Part shown: one piece after another, positions 49,224 to 57,796 of the stretch
How the letters are laid out: the number at the start of each line of letters is the position of its first letter
Position numbering within the stretch: position 1 is the stretch's first letter
Origin: Streptomyces sp. CoH27
Lineage (GTDB): Bacteria > Actinomycetota > Actinomycetes > Streptomycetales > Streptomycetaceae
Direction: 5' to 3'
NCBI RefSeq assembly: GCF_020181035.1
Contig: NZ_JAIQYY010000004.1
Coordinates: 308,215-372,214 of the forward strand
Length of the DNA: 64,000 nucleotides
Translations under genes and position numbers: made by a program
The notes under the pieces: model-generated
The model's database searches: none
What the model saw: only the letters and a program-made list of their open reading frames with translations
Told to the model about the DNA's origin: nothing

Positions 49224-49360
49224 CGCACGTCCTCCAAGCCGGCACCGAGCTCCTCGGGTGCCGGCTGCGTCAGGTCCCGACGGGGGGCGAGGTTTTCGGG
49301 TGCGCGGGGCGGAGCTTGTACGGCGGTCATCGCTCGTCCTCCATGCCGAGGCCGAACTCC
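49190..49360. repeat. 107-bp-period tandem duplication spanning a stop/start junction
   Basis: Two similar blocks are centred on the ATGA junctions at about 49221 and 49328, exactly 107 bases apart. The best-conserved part covers GGAGGACG-x-GCGATGACCGC and then GTACAAGCTCCGCC; similarity extends about 30 bases to either side. The period of 107 (3 x 36 minus 1) preserves both overlapping stop/start codons. Confidence 0.8.
49220..49330 (-). CDS. 36-residue mini-ORF created by tandem duplication of a gene junction
   Basis: The ORF starts at ATG 49330, within the stop of the TPR gene (ATGA). It ends at 49220, within the start of the polyprenyl synthase gene (ATGA). Its first residues, MTAVQAPPRAP, are identical to the first 11 of the polyprenyl synthase. 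Its last residues, EELGAGLEDVR, mirror the TPR protein's C-terminus EEFGLGMEDER. It is therefore a diverged copy of the segment that joins the two genes. Whether the peptide has a function or only carries ribosomes across the junction is unknown. Confidence 0.75.
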   Translation of the reverse strand: MTAVQAPPRAPENLAPRRDLTQPAPEELGAGLEDVR

Positions 49361-50367
49361 TCCTGGGCGCGGGCCACCATCTCCCGCGCGTGCTTGAGCC
49401 CGCCGCGCTCCAGCATCCGGGCCAGATCGGCGAGTTCGGCCGCCGTCTCGGCGCGGTCCCGGCCGAGCTGAGCCAGCGACTTGGCCAGCCCCAGCCGGGC
49501 CAGCGCCGTGCCGCGCGGTTCGCCCATCGCGCGGAACTCCTCCAGCGCCAGCTCGTACAGCTTTCGCGCCTCGGCGTAACGCCCGGCGCGGTAGAGGACG
49601 TTGCCGCGCATCTTGTGGTTGTAGGCGAGCGCGCTGGACAGATTCATCGCGCGGCAGCCGGCCTCAGCCCGGGAGAGCAGCTCCAGGGCACCCTCGGTGT
49701 CCTTGTCGCGGACCGAGAGGATGTCGGCGAGCCCGCGCAGCGCCCAGGCGTGCCCCCGCCGGTCCTCGGCCCGCTCGGCTATCCGGGCCGCCTCCTCGAA
49801 CTGTGCGTACGCCCGGTCGAAGTCCCCGGTGTTGCGGTGCATCTGTGCGATGCCCTCCAGCGCCCATACCGTGTGCCGGGCCTCCCCGCGCCGGCGGGCC
49901 TCGGCCAGCAGCTGCTCGTGCAGCCGGCCCACCGCCGCGTAGTCGCCCTGGATGCGGCCGGTCTCCGCCAGTCCCGCCAGCGAATAGCCGCGCACCACCA
50001 CGTCCCCGCCGCGCTCACCGAGGTCGGCGGCGAGCCCGAGCAGCCGCCAGGCGAGCGGAAACGCGCCGCGCTGCCGGGCGAGGGTGCCGCCGCTCCACAG
50101 CGCCCACGCCATCGCGCCGGTGTCGCCTGCCTGGCGGGCGGCGCGGTAACTCGCCTTCCAGGCCCGGTCCGCGTCCTCGATCCGGCCGAGCCGACGCTGG
50201 GCCTCGGCGACGGCGAGCCCACAGCGGGCGGCCTCGCCGAGGCGCCCGGCCCGCTCGGCCTCACGCAGCCGCTCGGTGGCCTCGGCCAGCACGTCGACCA
50301 GCGAGGAGTTCACGGAGAGGGAGGTCAGGGCGCCCTGGTACTCCGGGGCGAAAGCCTTGCCGTACAT
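49327..50367 (-). CDS. TPR repeat protein
   Basis: This 346-residue, almost entirely helical protein contains several tetratricopeptide repeats, for example MAWALWSGGTLARQRGAFPL, HTVWALEGIAQMHRNTGDFD RAYAQFEEA (split) and NHKMRGNVLYRAGRYAEARK LYELALEEF (split). The start ATG 50367 has AAAGGTG seven bases upstream; the open frame extends to 50403 but runs into the operator-like repeats. There is no HTH or signal peptide. TPR proteins mediate protein-protein contacts. Tight coupling to a prenyl diphosphate synthase suggests a shared pathway or complex. Confidence 0.87.
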   Translation of the reverse strand: MYGKAFAPEYQGALTSLSVNSSLVDVLAEATERLREAERAGRLGEAARCGLAVAEAQRRLGRIEDADRAWKASYRAARQAGDTGAMAWALWSGGTLARQRGAFPLAWRLLGLAADLGERGGDVVVRGYSLAGLAETGRIQGDYAAVGRLHEQLLAEARRRGEARHTVWALEGIAQMHRNTGDFDRAYAQFEEAARIAERAEDRRGHAWALRGLADILSVRDKDTEGALELLSRAEAGCRAMNLSSALAYNHKMRGNVLYRAGRYAEARKLYELALEEFRAMGEPRGTALARLGLAKSLAQLGRDRAETAAELADLARMLERGGLKHAREMVARAQEEFGLGMEDER

Positions 50368-50377
50368 ACGCACCTTT

Positions 50378-50422
50378 CTATACACGACATGTATAGATGC
50401 CATGTATACATCCCGTGTATAG
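50378..50422. promoter_or_regulatory. Array of TATAC/GTATA half-sites, probable operator-promoter
   Basis: The 45-bp AT-rich block is bounded by the perfect inverted repeat CTATACACG (50378-50386) and CGTGTATAG (50414-50422). Between them are TGTATAG (50390-50396) and the self-complementary TGTATACA (50403-50410). It sits directly upstream of the TPR gene and overlaps the likely -10 region (TATAGA or TATACA on the minus strand), so a regulator binding these repeats would control the TPR/mini-ORF/prenyl synthase operon. Confidence 0.72.
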
Positions 50423-50544
50423 GGGGTCGAAAAGATGCCCCGGCCCGGGAGCCGGGGCGCATCGCTCTGTTGCCGGTCAAGACGCGCGTACGGCGACGGA
50501 GGTTGCCCGTGCGACGCGGATCACGTGCTGAGGGGCGCGCCGCC

Positions 50545-51231
50545 TCAGTGCTGCTGGGCCTTCTGCGGGGTCGCCTCGCTCGGTCGCACCACGACGAAGC
50601 CCTCGCCCTGGAGCATCAGCTGTACGGCCTCGCCCGAACCGCCGCGCAGCATCGACCCGATGGACTGGGAGCGGTGCAGCGAGGTCTGCAGCTGCGCGGT
50701 CCAGCCGACCACCGCGTCCGTGTCGACGTACACCGGGGCCTGCGCGGAGACCGGGATGACCAGCGGATTGCCCTCGCAGACCAGACCGAGCCGGCCCTGC
50801 CCGCTGAACACGCTGTTGAACAGCCCGCCGCCGGCGATGCCCGACCCCTTCACCGTCTTGATCTCATACGACAACGAGGGGTCGAAGCACAGCACGTTGC
50901 GCCCGTTGACGGTGAACCGGTCACCCGCTTCGACCTCGACGATGAAGCAGTTCTGCGCCTCGTGCGCGAACCAGGCCTCGCCCTGCCCGCGCACCGCCAT
51001 GAGGGGCAGCCCCTCACCGGTGACCGCACGCTTCAGCATGCCGCCGACGCCCTGGCCCTTGCGCTCGAACTTCAGGTCGCCCCGGTAGGCGACCATCGAG
51101 CCCTGGCGAGCGTACATCTCGCCGCTCACCGCGTAGCGGAGGCACTTGGCGTTCTCGACGGACATGCCCGGCGCCATGGCCGGCTGCACCACGTGCGCAC
51201 TGGAAAAGAGATCACCCTTCATGCCGGGCAT
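50545..51231 (-). CDS. AIM24 family protein
   Basis: This 228-residue beta-rich protein carries YAVSGEMYARQGSMVAYRGD, GEGLPLMAVRGQGEAWFAHE, then VEVEAGDRFTVNGRNVLCFD and GLFNSVFSGQGRLGLVCEGN. It ends LMLQGEGFVVVRPSE. This is the TIM24/AIM24 family (TRAP-like double beta-sandwich), widespread in bacteria with no firm function and often near Ter-type stress genes. The next gene on this strand encodes a TerD-containing protein. Start ATG 51231; ATG 51222 is an alternative. Confidence 0.92.
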   Translation of the reverse strand: MPGMKGDLFSSAHVVQPAMAPGMSVENAKCLRYAVSGEMYARQGSMVAYRGDLKFERKGQGVGGMLKRAVTGEGLPLMAVRGQGEAWFAHEAQNCFIVEVEAGDRFTVNGRNVLCFDPSLSYEIKTVKGSGIAGGGLFNSVFSGQGRLGLVCEGNPLVIPVSAQAPVYVDTDAVVGWTAQLQTSLHRSQSIGSMLRGGSGEAVQLMLQGEGFVVVRPSEATPQKAQQH

Positions 51232-51278
51232 GGTGTCCCGGAAGCAGTCGTTCCGCCAAGATCACGCAAAGTGGCCGG

Positions 51279-52559
51279 TCAGCCACCGAACAGCTGGCAC
51301 CAGTAGGTGCCCGCCCGGCCGCCGCCCGCGAAGCCGACGCCGATATGGCCGAACTCCCGCTTGAGGATGTTGGCCCGGTGCCCGGGGCTGTTCATCCAGC
51401 CCGCCACGACCTCGGCGGCACTGCGCTGGCCGCAGGCGATGTTCTCGCCGATCGTCCGCAGCCGGGAACCCGCCGCGGCGGCCCGGTCCCACGGCTGGGC
51501 GCCGCCGGGGGAGACATGGTCGTAGAAGTCCCGGGCCACCATGTCCGCACAGTGCGCCTGCGCGGCGGCCGTGAGCTGTGGATCTGCTGCCAGCGGGGCC
51601 AGCCCGGCCCGCCGGCGCTCGGTGTTGGTGAGCGCGAGGACCTCGGCGGCCGCGCGGTCCAGCGCCTCCGGGGTCAGCGGAGCGGCCCACAAGGCGGTCC
51701 AGTACCGGTCCCCGGCGTCGGCGTGGGCGAGGGCGGCATGCCGGAACCCGGGATCGAGCAGGATCCGCCGGGACCGCTCCGATCCCAGGCAGTACTCCAC
51801 GAACTCGGCCGGAGTGCGCGGCCCCGAGACCAGATGCTCCCCGACCCTGATGTACGCGTACCCGGCCCCGGTGATCCGCTGATGCACCGACACCCCGTCC
51901 CGCCCCTCGGCCCCCAGCCGCCCGGCGTCCGCCATGGCCCGCGCATGCGACCGCGCGGCTGACACGAGACGCGGTTCGAGCGCGATGCGCACCGAACCGG
52001 CTTGCGTACGTGCGGAGTTGACCAGCCGAAGGAAGTCGGCATCGGCGGGGGAGCTGTCCTCGGTGGTGGAGCCGTCCTCGCCGACCTCCACCCCGAAGTC
52101 CCGGGCGAGCCCGGCCAGCCCGTCGGCGTACCCCTGCCCGATCGCCCGCAGCTTCCACCCGGTGCCGGGCCGCAGATACAGCTCGGCGAGCAGCAGCACG
52201 GTCTCCGAACCGGGCCGCGGCGGCACGAACCGGGCCACCGTACGACCGGAGGCGTCCGTGATCTCAAGCCGGGGAGCGGGCAACCGTCCGAGCGGCGTCC
52301 CCGGCTCGGCGGCACTCACGACGACGGTGACCCGGCACGCCCCGGCCCGCAGCCGCCCCGGCTCGACGGCCAGGGCGTCACCGAGCAGCCGGACACCGGG
52401 CGCCTGTGGCTGGTTGTAGAACACGAAGTCGCCATCGGAGCCGACCTTGCCGTCCACCCCGGTGACGAGAGCGGACACATCGAAGTCGCCGGCCACCCGA
52501 AGCCGCAGCACGCCACCGGGCAGCGGCACATTGCCCCCGGCGACAAGCTCACTGGTCAC
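51279..52559 (-). CDS. TerD domain fused to two CAP/SCP domains
   Basis: This 426-residue protein starts at GTG 52559. Residues 1-165 form a TerD-like Ca-binding beta-sandwich (ELVAGGNVPLPGGVLRLRVA, GDFDVSALVTGVDGKVGSDG DFVFYNQ, split; VLLLAELYLRPGTGWKLRAI). Residues about 175-290 form a first, degenerate CAP domain (DADFLRLVNSARTQAGSVRI, GEHLVSGPRTPAEFVEYCLG). Residues about 300-426 form a standard CAP domain (LALTNTERRRAGLAPLAADP, GENIACGQRSAAEVVAGWMN, SPGHRANILKREFGHIGVGF). CAP domains are normally secreted, yet there is no signal peptide because TerD is N-terminal. It follows the serine hydrolase gene by only 14 bases. Confidence 0.9.
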   Translation of the reverse strand: MTSELVAGGNVPLPGGVLRLRVAGDFDVSALVTGVDGKVGSDGDFVFYNQPQAPGVRLLGDALAVEPGRLRAGACRVTVVVSAAEPGTPLGRLPAPRLEITDASGRTVARFVPPRPGSETVLLLAELYLRPGTGWKLRAIGQGYADGLAGLARDFGVEVGEDGSTTEDSSPADADFLRLVNSARTQAGSVRIALEPRLVSAARSHARAMADAGRLGAEGRDGVSVHQRITGAGYAYIRVGEHLVSGPRTPAEFVEYCLGSERSRRILLDPGFRHAALAHADAGDRYWTALWAAPLTPEALDRAAAEVLALTNTERRRAGLAPLAADPQLTAAAQAHCADMVARDFYDHVSPGGAQPWDRAAAAGSRLRTIGENIACGQRSAAEVVAGWMNSPGHRANILKREFGHIGVGFAGGGRAGTYWCQLFGG

Positions 52560-52573
52560 ATCGGGGTCAACGC

Positions 52574-53839
<1,266 letters not shown>

Positions 53840-53879
53840 CTAAGGGATTGACGCCACGTCTCCACAGCCGACACACAGT

Positions 53880-53962
53880 TGATCAGATTGTGATCACTCC
53901 GTGGCGCCCTTTCGTAAAGGAATTACATAGAAGTTCACGAAATAGATCATTCCGTCTTTACG
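53880..53962. promoter_or_regulatory. AT-rich divergent promoter with inverted repeats
   Basis: In the 308-bp spacer between the divergent serine hydrolase and M4 protease genes, TGATCA-GATTG-TGATCA lies at 53880-53896. A longer dyad CGTAAAG (53913-53919) / CTTTACG (53956-53962) with inner GGAAT (53919-53923) / ATTCC (53949-53953) follows. The block is far richer in A+T than its surroundings and lies 120 to 200 bases before the protease start. These are likely operators or promoter structures. Confidence 0.6.
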
Positions 53963-54084
53963 TGGACATGACTGATCCGTAAGGGTTGTCCCCGGGGCCC
54001 GACCAGCCCCCGTGGTGCCCAACAGCACCATGTCTCAAGGCGGTTGGCCATCCCGGCCGCCTTCGAACGAAGGAACCCTGATCA

Positions 54085-55872
54085 GTGCGTAGACCGCACA
54101 TACGCAGCGTCGCCGTTGCCATCGCGGTGACGACCGCTGCCACGGGCCTGGCCGGTACGGCTTTCGCGGGCTCCGGCACGGGGGTGGAGCGGCCTGTCGC
54201 GTCCGCCGGCACGAACGCCTCGGCGGTGGTGAGGGCGGCGCAGACCGCGGCCTTCGCGCACGCCTCGGCGACCGGCGTCTCGCAGGGCGACGAACTGCAC
54301 GCCCAGGACGTGATGATCGACCCCGAGGGAGCCCGGCACGTCCGCTTCATCCGGAGCCACAACGGCATGCCCGTGCTCGGCGGCGACCTCGTCGTCCACC
54401 TCGACCGCGCGCTGGCCTACACGGGCGTGACTCGCGCGGCCGACCACGCCGTAGCGCCGGCCACCTCCCGGGCCAGGCTGACTGCGGACCAGGCCGCGGC
54501 CAAGGCCGCTCAGGCCGCCAAGGGTGAGGCGGGCAGCGCCCAGCTCGTGGTCGACGCGCGCGACGGCGCCGCCGCCCTCGCCTACCAGGTGACGGTGACC
54601 GACCAGCAGGGCACCAGCACCGTCGTCGTCGACGCCGTCACCGGCAAGGTGCGCAGCAACACGCCCGACAGCGACGAGTTCCTGTCGCCGAAACTGCTCG
54701 CCGACCTGCGGGGGCGAGGCGAGACGCTCGACCCGGCCACCGGCACCGCCTCCGGCGCGCCCGAGGCCGGCCTGCTCGGCTCCGGCGTCTCCGGTGCCAC
54801 CACGTACCCCTCGCCCGCGAAGGGCACCGGCAAGACCCTCTTCGTGGGCAGCGTCGGCCTGACCACCACGGCCACCTCCAAGGGCCACTACCGGCTCAAG
54901 GACCCGAGCCGGTACGGCACCGAGACACGTGACGCCAAGGGCACGTACACCGAGAAGTTCAGCGCGGGCACGGCGTTCACCAGCACGACCGACGTGTGGG
55001 GCAACGGCACCACGAGCAACCGGGCCAGCGCCGCCGCGGACGCCCAGTACGGCATCACCAAGACCCTGGACTTCTACAAGGCCGCCTTCGGCCGCAAGGG
55101 CATCGCGAACAACAGCAAGGCCGCCCAGGGCATGGTCCACTGGGGCAGCAAGGTCGCCAACGCCTTCTGGGACCCGACCTGCACCTGCATGCTGTACGGC
55201 GACGGCGACGGCAAGACCTTCAAGAAGCCGCTCGTCGTCCTCGACGTCACCGGCCACGAGCTGACCCACGGCGTGGTCGACGCGACCGCGAAGCTGGAGC
55301 CGACCTTCGTCGACGCCAAGGGCAACCAATACGGCGAACCCGGTGCGCTGAACGAGTCCCTCGCGGACATCTTCGGCTCGAACGTCGAGTTCTACGCCAA
55401 CAACCCCAAGGACACGCCGGACTACCTGATCGGCGAGAAGCTGGGCCTCGCGCAGAAGTTCCTGCGCCGCCTCGACCACCCGTCGCTCGACAAGCTTGAG
55501 CACACCATCGACTACTGGTCGCCGGACGCCTACTACACCGAGGTGCACGCGGGCTCCGGTGTCTCCTCGCACGCCTACTACCTTCTCGCCGAGGGCAGCG
55601 GCAAGAAGACGATCAACGGCGTCGCCTACGACTCGCCGACCTACGACCACGCCACGGTCAAGGGCATCGGCCGCGCCAAGGCCACCGCCATCTTCTACCG
55701 TGCGCTCACCCGCTACATGGTCTCCACGACCGACTTCCACCAGGCGCGCTTCGCGACCCTGCAGGCGGCCAAGGACCTGTACGGCGCGAACAGCACCGAG
55801 TACAAGACGGTGGACAGCGCGTGGGCCGCGGTCAACGTCACTGTCGCCAACACGCCGGCCGCCCGGCACTGA
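54085..55872 (+). CDS. M4 (thermolysin-like) neutral metalloprotease precursor
   Basis: This 595-residue secreted protease starts at GTG 54085 after AAGGAA. It has a signal peptide (to about residue 29, TAFAG) and a propeptide (FTP/PepSY region, HVRFIRSHNGMPVLGGDLVV and AYQVTVTDQQGTSTVVVDAV) to about residue 250. The catalytic domain has DVTGHELTHGVVDATAKLEP (HExxH, zinc), GALNESLADIFGSNVEFYAN (third ligand Glu) and HAGSGVSSHAYYLLAEG (catalytic His). All motifs are intact. It degrades extracellular protein. Immediately downstream lies a fragment of tnpB on the other strand. Confidence 0.95.
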   Translation: MRRPHIRSVAVAIAVTTAATGLAGTAFAGSGTGVERPVASAGTNASAVVRAAQTAAFAHASATGVSQGDELHAQDVMIDPEGARHVRFIRSHNGMPVLGGDLVVHLDRALAYTGVTRAADHAVAPATSRARLTADQAAAKAAQAAKGEAGSAQLVVDARDGAAALAYQVTVTDQQGTSTVVVDAVTGKVRSNTPDSDEFLSPKLLADLRGRGETLDPATGTASGAPEAGLLGSGVSGATTYPSPAKGTGKTLFVGSVGLTTTATSKGHYRLKDPSRYGTETRDAKGTYTEKFSAGTAFTSTTDVWGNGTTSNRASAAADAQYGITKTLDFYKAAFGRKGIANNSKAAQGMVHWGSKVANAFWDPTCTCMLYGDGDGKTFKKPLVVLDVTGHELTHGVVDATAKLEPTFVDAKGNQYGEPGALNESLADIFGSNVEFYANNPKDTPDYLIGEKLGLAQKFLRRLDHPSLDKLEHTIDYWSPDAYYTEVHAGSGVSSHAYYLLAEGSGKKTINGVAYDSPTYDHATVKGIGRAKATAIFYRALTRYMVSTTDFHQARFATLQAAKDLYGANSTEYKTVDSAWAAVNVTVANTPAARH

Positions 55873-56290
55873 CGTCACCGTCGTACGGACCGCTGTACCG
55901 GATCGTGTCCATGGTCCGGGGACGCGGGGCGGCCCGCGGCCGGAGGCCGCTGATGAACAGGGCCTCACGCTCTGGGGCCACCGGTGCGGCCTGGACGGTC
56001 CGATGCCCGCACCCATCGCTCTGGTGGGTGCGGGGCGGTGCCGTCCGTCGCCGGATCGGGTGTCCCAGGGCGCGCCTGCCGATCGCCACGGCGGCAGCGT
56101 CGTGGCGAGTGGGCTTGCTGTTCGTGGTGGTGAGGGGCTTCTGCCCGTGCTGGGCGCCCCACTTGCTGGTGTAGGCCGGGTCGACGGCGATGACGGGGAT
56201 GCCACGTTCGGCCGCCATGCTGACCAGCCGGGCCCGCAGCCTGGACACCGGCATGCCGGAGATGAGGCGGCGGAACCTCTTGCGGCGGCC
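55873..56290 (-). pseudogene. tnpB: IS200/IS605-type TnpB, C-terminal remnant
   Basis: A minus-strand frame from about 56290 reads RKRFRRLISGMPVSRLRARL, VSMAAERGIPVIAVDPAYTS, KWGAQHGQKPLTTTNSKPTR and HDAAAVAIGRRALGHPIRRR. This is the characteristic end of Streptomyces TnpB/IS1341-like proteins, including the DPAYTS-x-WG segment and the final catalytic-Asp HDAAA region. About 140 codons remain of roughly 500, and neither tnpA nor IS ends are visible. The 5' side is cut at the same point where a GH95 fragment begins on the other strand. Confidence 0.78.
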
Positions 56291-56563
56291 GTGCTGTACT
56301 CCCGCCCGGGGCACCTCGCACTGCTGCCGGCCCTGCCGGCCCTGCCGGCCCTGCCGGACGCCTGGGCGGCGGCCGGCCCGGTGACCGGGGCCGGGGCCCG
56401 CGGCGGGTCCGTCGTCGACCTCCACTGGCGCAACGGGACACCCACCGAGGTGCGCATCCGCAGCATCGGCGGGACCATGACCTCCGTGGGAAACGCAGGG
56501 CAGTCCCGGACCGTCCGCATACGCCCCGGCGAGTCCGTCACGCTCCGGGACTTCGCCCGGTGA
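56290..56563 (+). pseudogene. GH95-type glycosidase, C-terminal remnant
   Basis: The plus frame ending TGA 56561-56563 reads AVLYSRPGHLALLPALPALP, then DAWAAAGPVTGAGARGGSVV and DLHWRNGTPTEVRIRSIGG. This matches the C-terminal region of GH95 alpha-fucosidase/galactosidase proteins (LLPALP-x-x-W-x-x-G-x-V-x-G-x-x-A-R-G-G). About 90 of 700-800 codons remain. The ALP unit is repeated by a triplicated CTGCCGGCC. The stop overlaps the GTG of the SGNH gene (GTGA), showing an original operon. Confidence 0.66.
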
Positions 56564-57780
56564 GCGGCCCGATCGGACGCGGCTGCCGCGCCGTCGCCGC
56601 CCTGCTGACCGCCTCCGTCTGCCAGTCCGCACCCGCCCAAGCGGCCGAACCCCTGCCCGCCACCGCCACCCGCGCCTCCGGGGTCGTCACCTGGGCGGCG
56701 AGCGCGGACCGGGTCGGCGCGGGTACGGCGGACGCGGACTACCGGCTGATCGTGCACACCAGTGTCGGCGGCAGCGGCCTGCGCGTCCGTGTCACCAACG
56801 CCTTCGGCGACCGCCCGCTGACCCTGGACAGCGTCTGGGCCGGCCTGCGCGACCACGGCGCCGCCCTGCGTCCCGGCAGCAACCGGCGGCTGACCTTCGG
56901 CGGCTCCCGCACGGTCACCGTGCCCGCGGGCGCCCTGGCCTGGAGCGATCCGCTGCCCGGCAGCGTCCCCGCCGGCACCGACCTCGCCGTCAGCCTGCAC
57001 ACCCCGGACGCGGCCGGCCCGGCCGGCGGCCACGGGACGGCGATGCAGACGTCGTACACCGGCCAGGGCGATCACACCGCCGAGGAGAGCGACACCGACT
57101 GGACGCGGACGACCGGCTCCTGGTGGTATCTCGACGCCGTGTCCGTACGGCCGTCCCGTGCGGCCACCCGGGCCGTGGCCGCGCTCGGAGACTCGATCAC
57201 CGACGGCTGGCAGTCCACCGGCGACCGGAACCGCCGCTGGCCCGACTACCTCGCGCGCCGCCTGATCACCGCCCGGACCCGCATCAAGGGCGTCGCCGAC
57301 GAAGGGATCTCGGGCAACAAGGTCCTCGCGGACGGCGCCGGGCAGAGCGCCCTGCACCGGCTGGACCGGGACGTGCTGTCCCTGCCCGGCGTGCGCACCG
57401 TCTTCCTCTTCGAGGGCGTGAACGACATCAAGGCGCACACCGGCGTCACCGCGGCCGATCTGATCGCCGGGTACCGGGAGATCGCACGCCGGGCCCACGC
57501 GGCCGGAAAATGCGTCGTCGCCGCCACGGTCGGCCCGTTCAAGGGCTGGCCCGAATGGGACCCGGCCGCCGAGACCGTACGCCAGGAGGTCAACCGGTAC
57601 CTGCGCACCAGCCATGACGTCGACGCCGTGACCGACTTCGACCGCGCCCTGCGCAGCCCCTACGACCCCGAGCGGATCCTGCCCTTCTTCGACGGCGGCG
57701 ACCATCTGCACCCCGACGACAAGGGAATGCGGGCCCTGGCCGACGCCGTCGACCTCGGCCGCCTGGACTGCGCCCGCTGA
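56560..57780 (+). CDS. Secreted SGNH/GDSL hydrolase
   Basis: This 406-residue protein starts at GTG 56560, overlapping the GH95 remnant's stop, with a signal peptide (to about residue 28, APAQAA). An N-terminal beta domain spans about 30-190. The SGNH fold follows: AVAALGDSITDGWQSTGDRN (block I, nucleophile Ser), VADEGISGNKVL (block II Gly), FLFEGVNDIKAH (block III Asn) and GGDHLHPDDKGMRALADAVD (block V Asp/His). It is probably a carbohydrate or pectin/xylan acetylesterase, in keeping with its position behind a glycosidase. It may now lack its original promoter because the upstream genes are deleted. Confidence 0.92.
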   Translation: MSGPIGRGCRAVAALLTASVCQSAPAQAAEPLPATATRASGVVTWAASADRVGAGTADADYRLIVHTSVGGSGLRVRVTNAFGDRPLTLDSVWAGLRDHGAALRPGSNRRLTFGGSRTVTVPAGALAWSDPLPGSVPAGTDLAVSLHTPDAAGPAGGHGTAMQTSYTGQGDHTAEESDTDWTRTTGSWWYLDAVSVRPSRAATRAVAALGDSITDGWQSTGDRNRRWPDYLARRLITARTRIKGVADEGISGNKVLADGAGQSALHRLDRDVLSLPGVRTVFLFEGVNDIKAHTGVTAADLIAGYREIARRAHAAGKCVVAATVGPFKGWPEWDPAAETVRQEVNRYLRTSHDVDAVTDFDRALRSPYDPERILPFFDGGDHLHPDDKGMRALADAVDLGRLDCAR

Positions 57781-57796
57781 CCGAGGGCCGGCCCGG

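Noticed and set aside
56320..56365. CTGCCGGCC triplicate, considered as a regulatory repeat.
   Set aside because: It lies inside the GH95 remnant at the family's LLPALP motif and is more simply a small slippage expansion.
54082..57711. A 1209-codon open frame on the minus strand opposite the M4 protease and SGNH genes.
   Set aside because: It is an antisense shadow of G+C-rich coding DNA. It has no family motifs apart from the short TnpB remnant that lies in another minus-strand frame, and the plus-strand genes are unmistakable.
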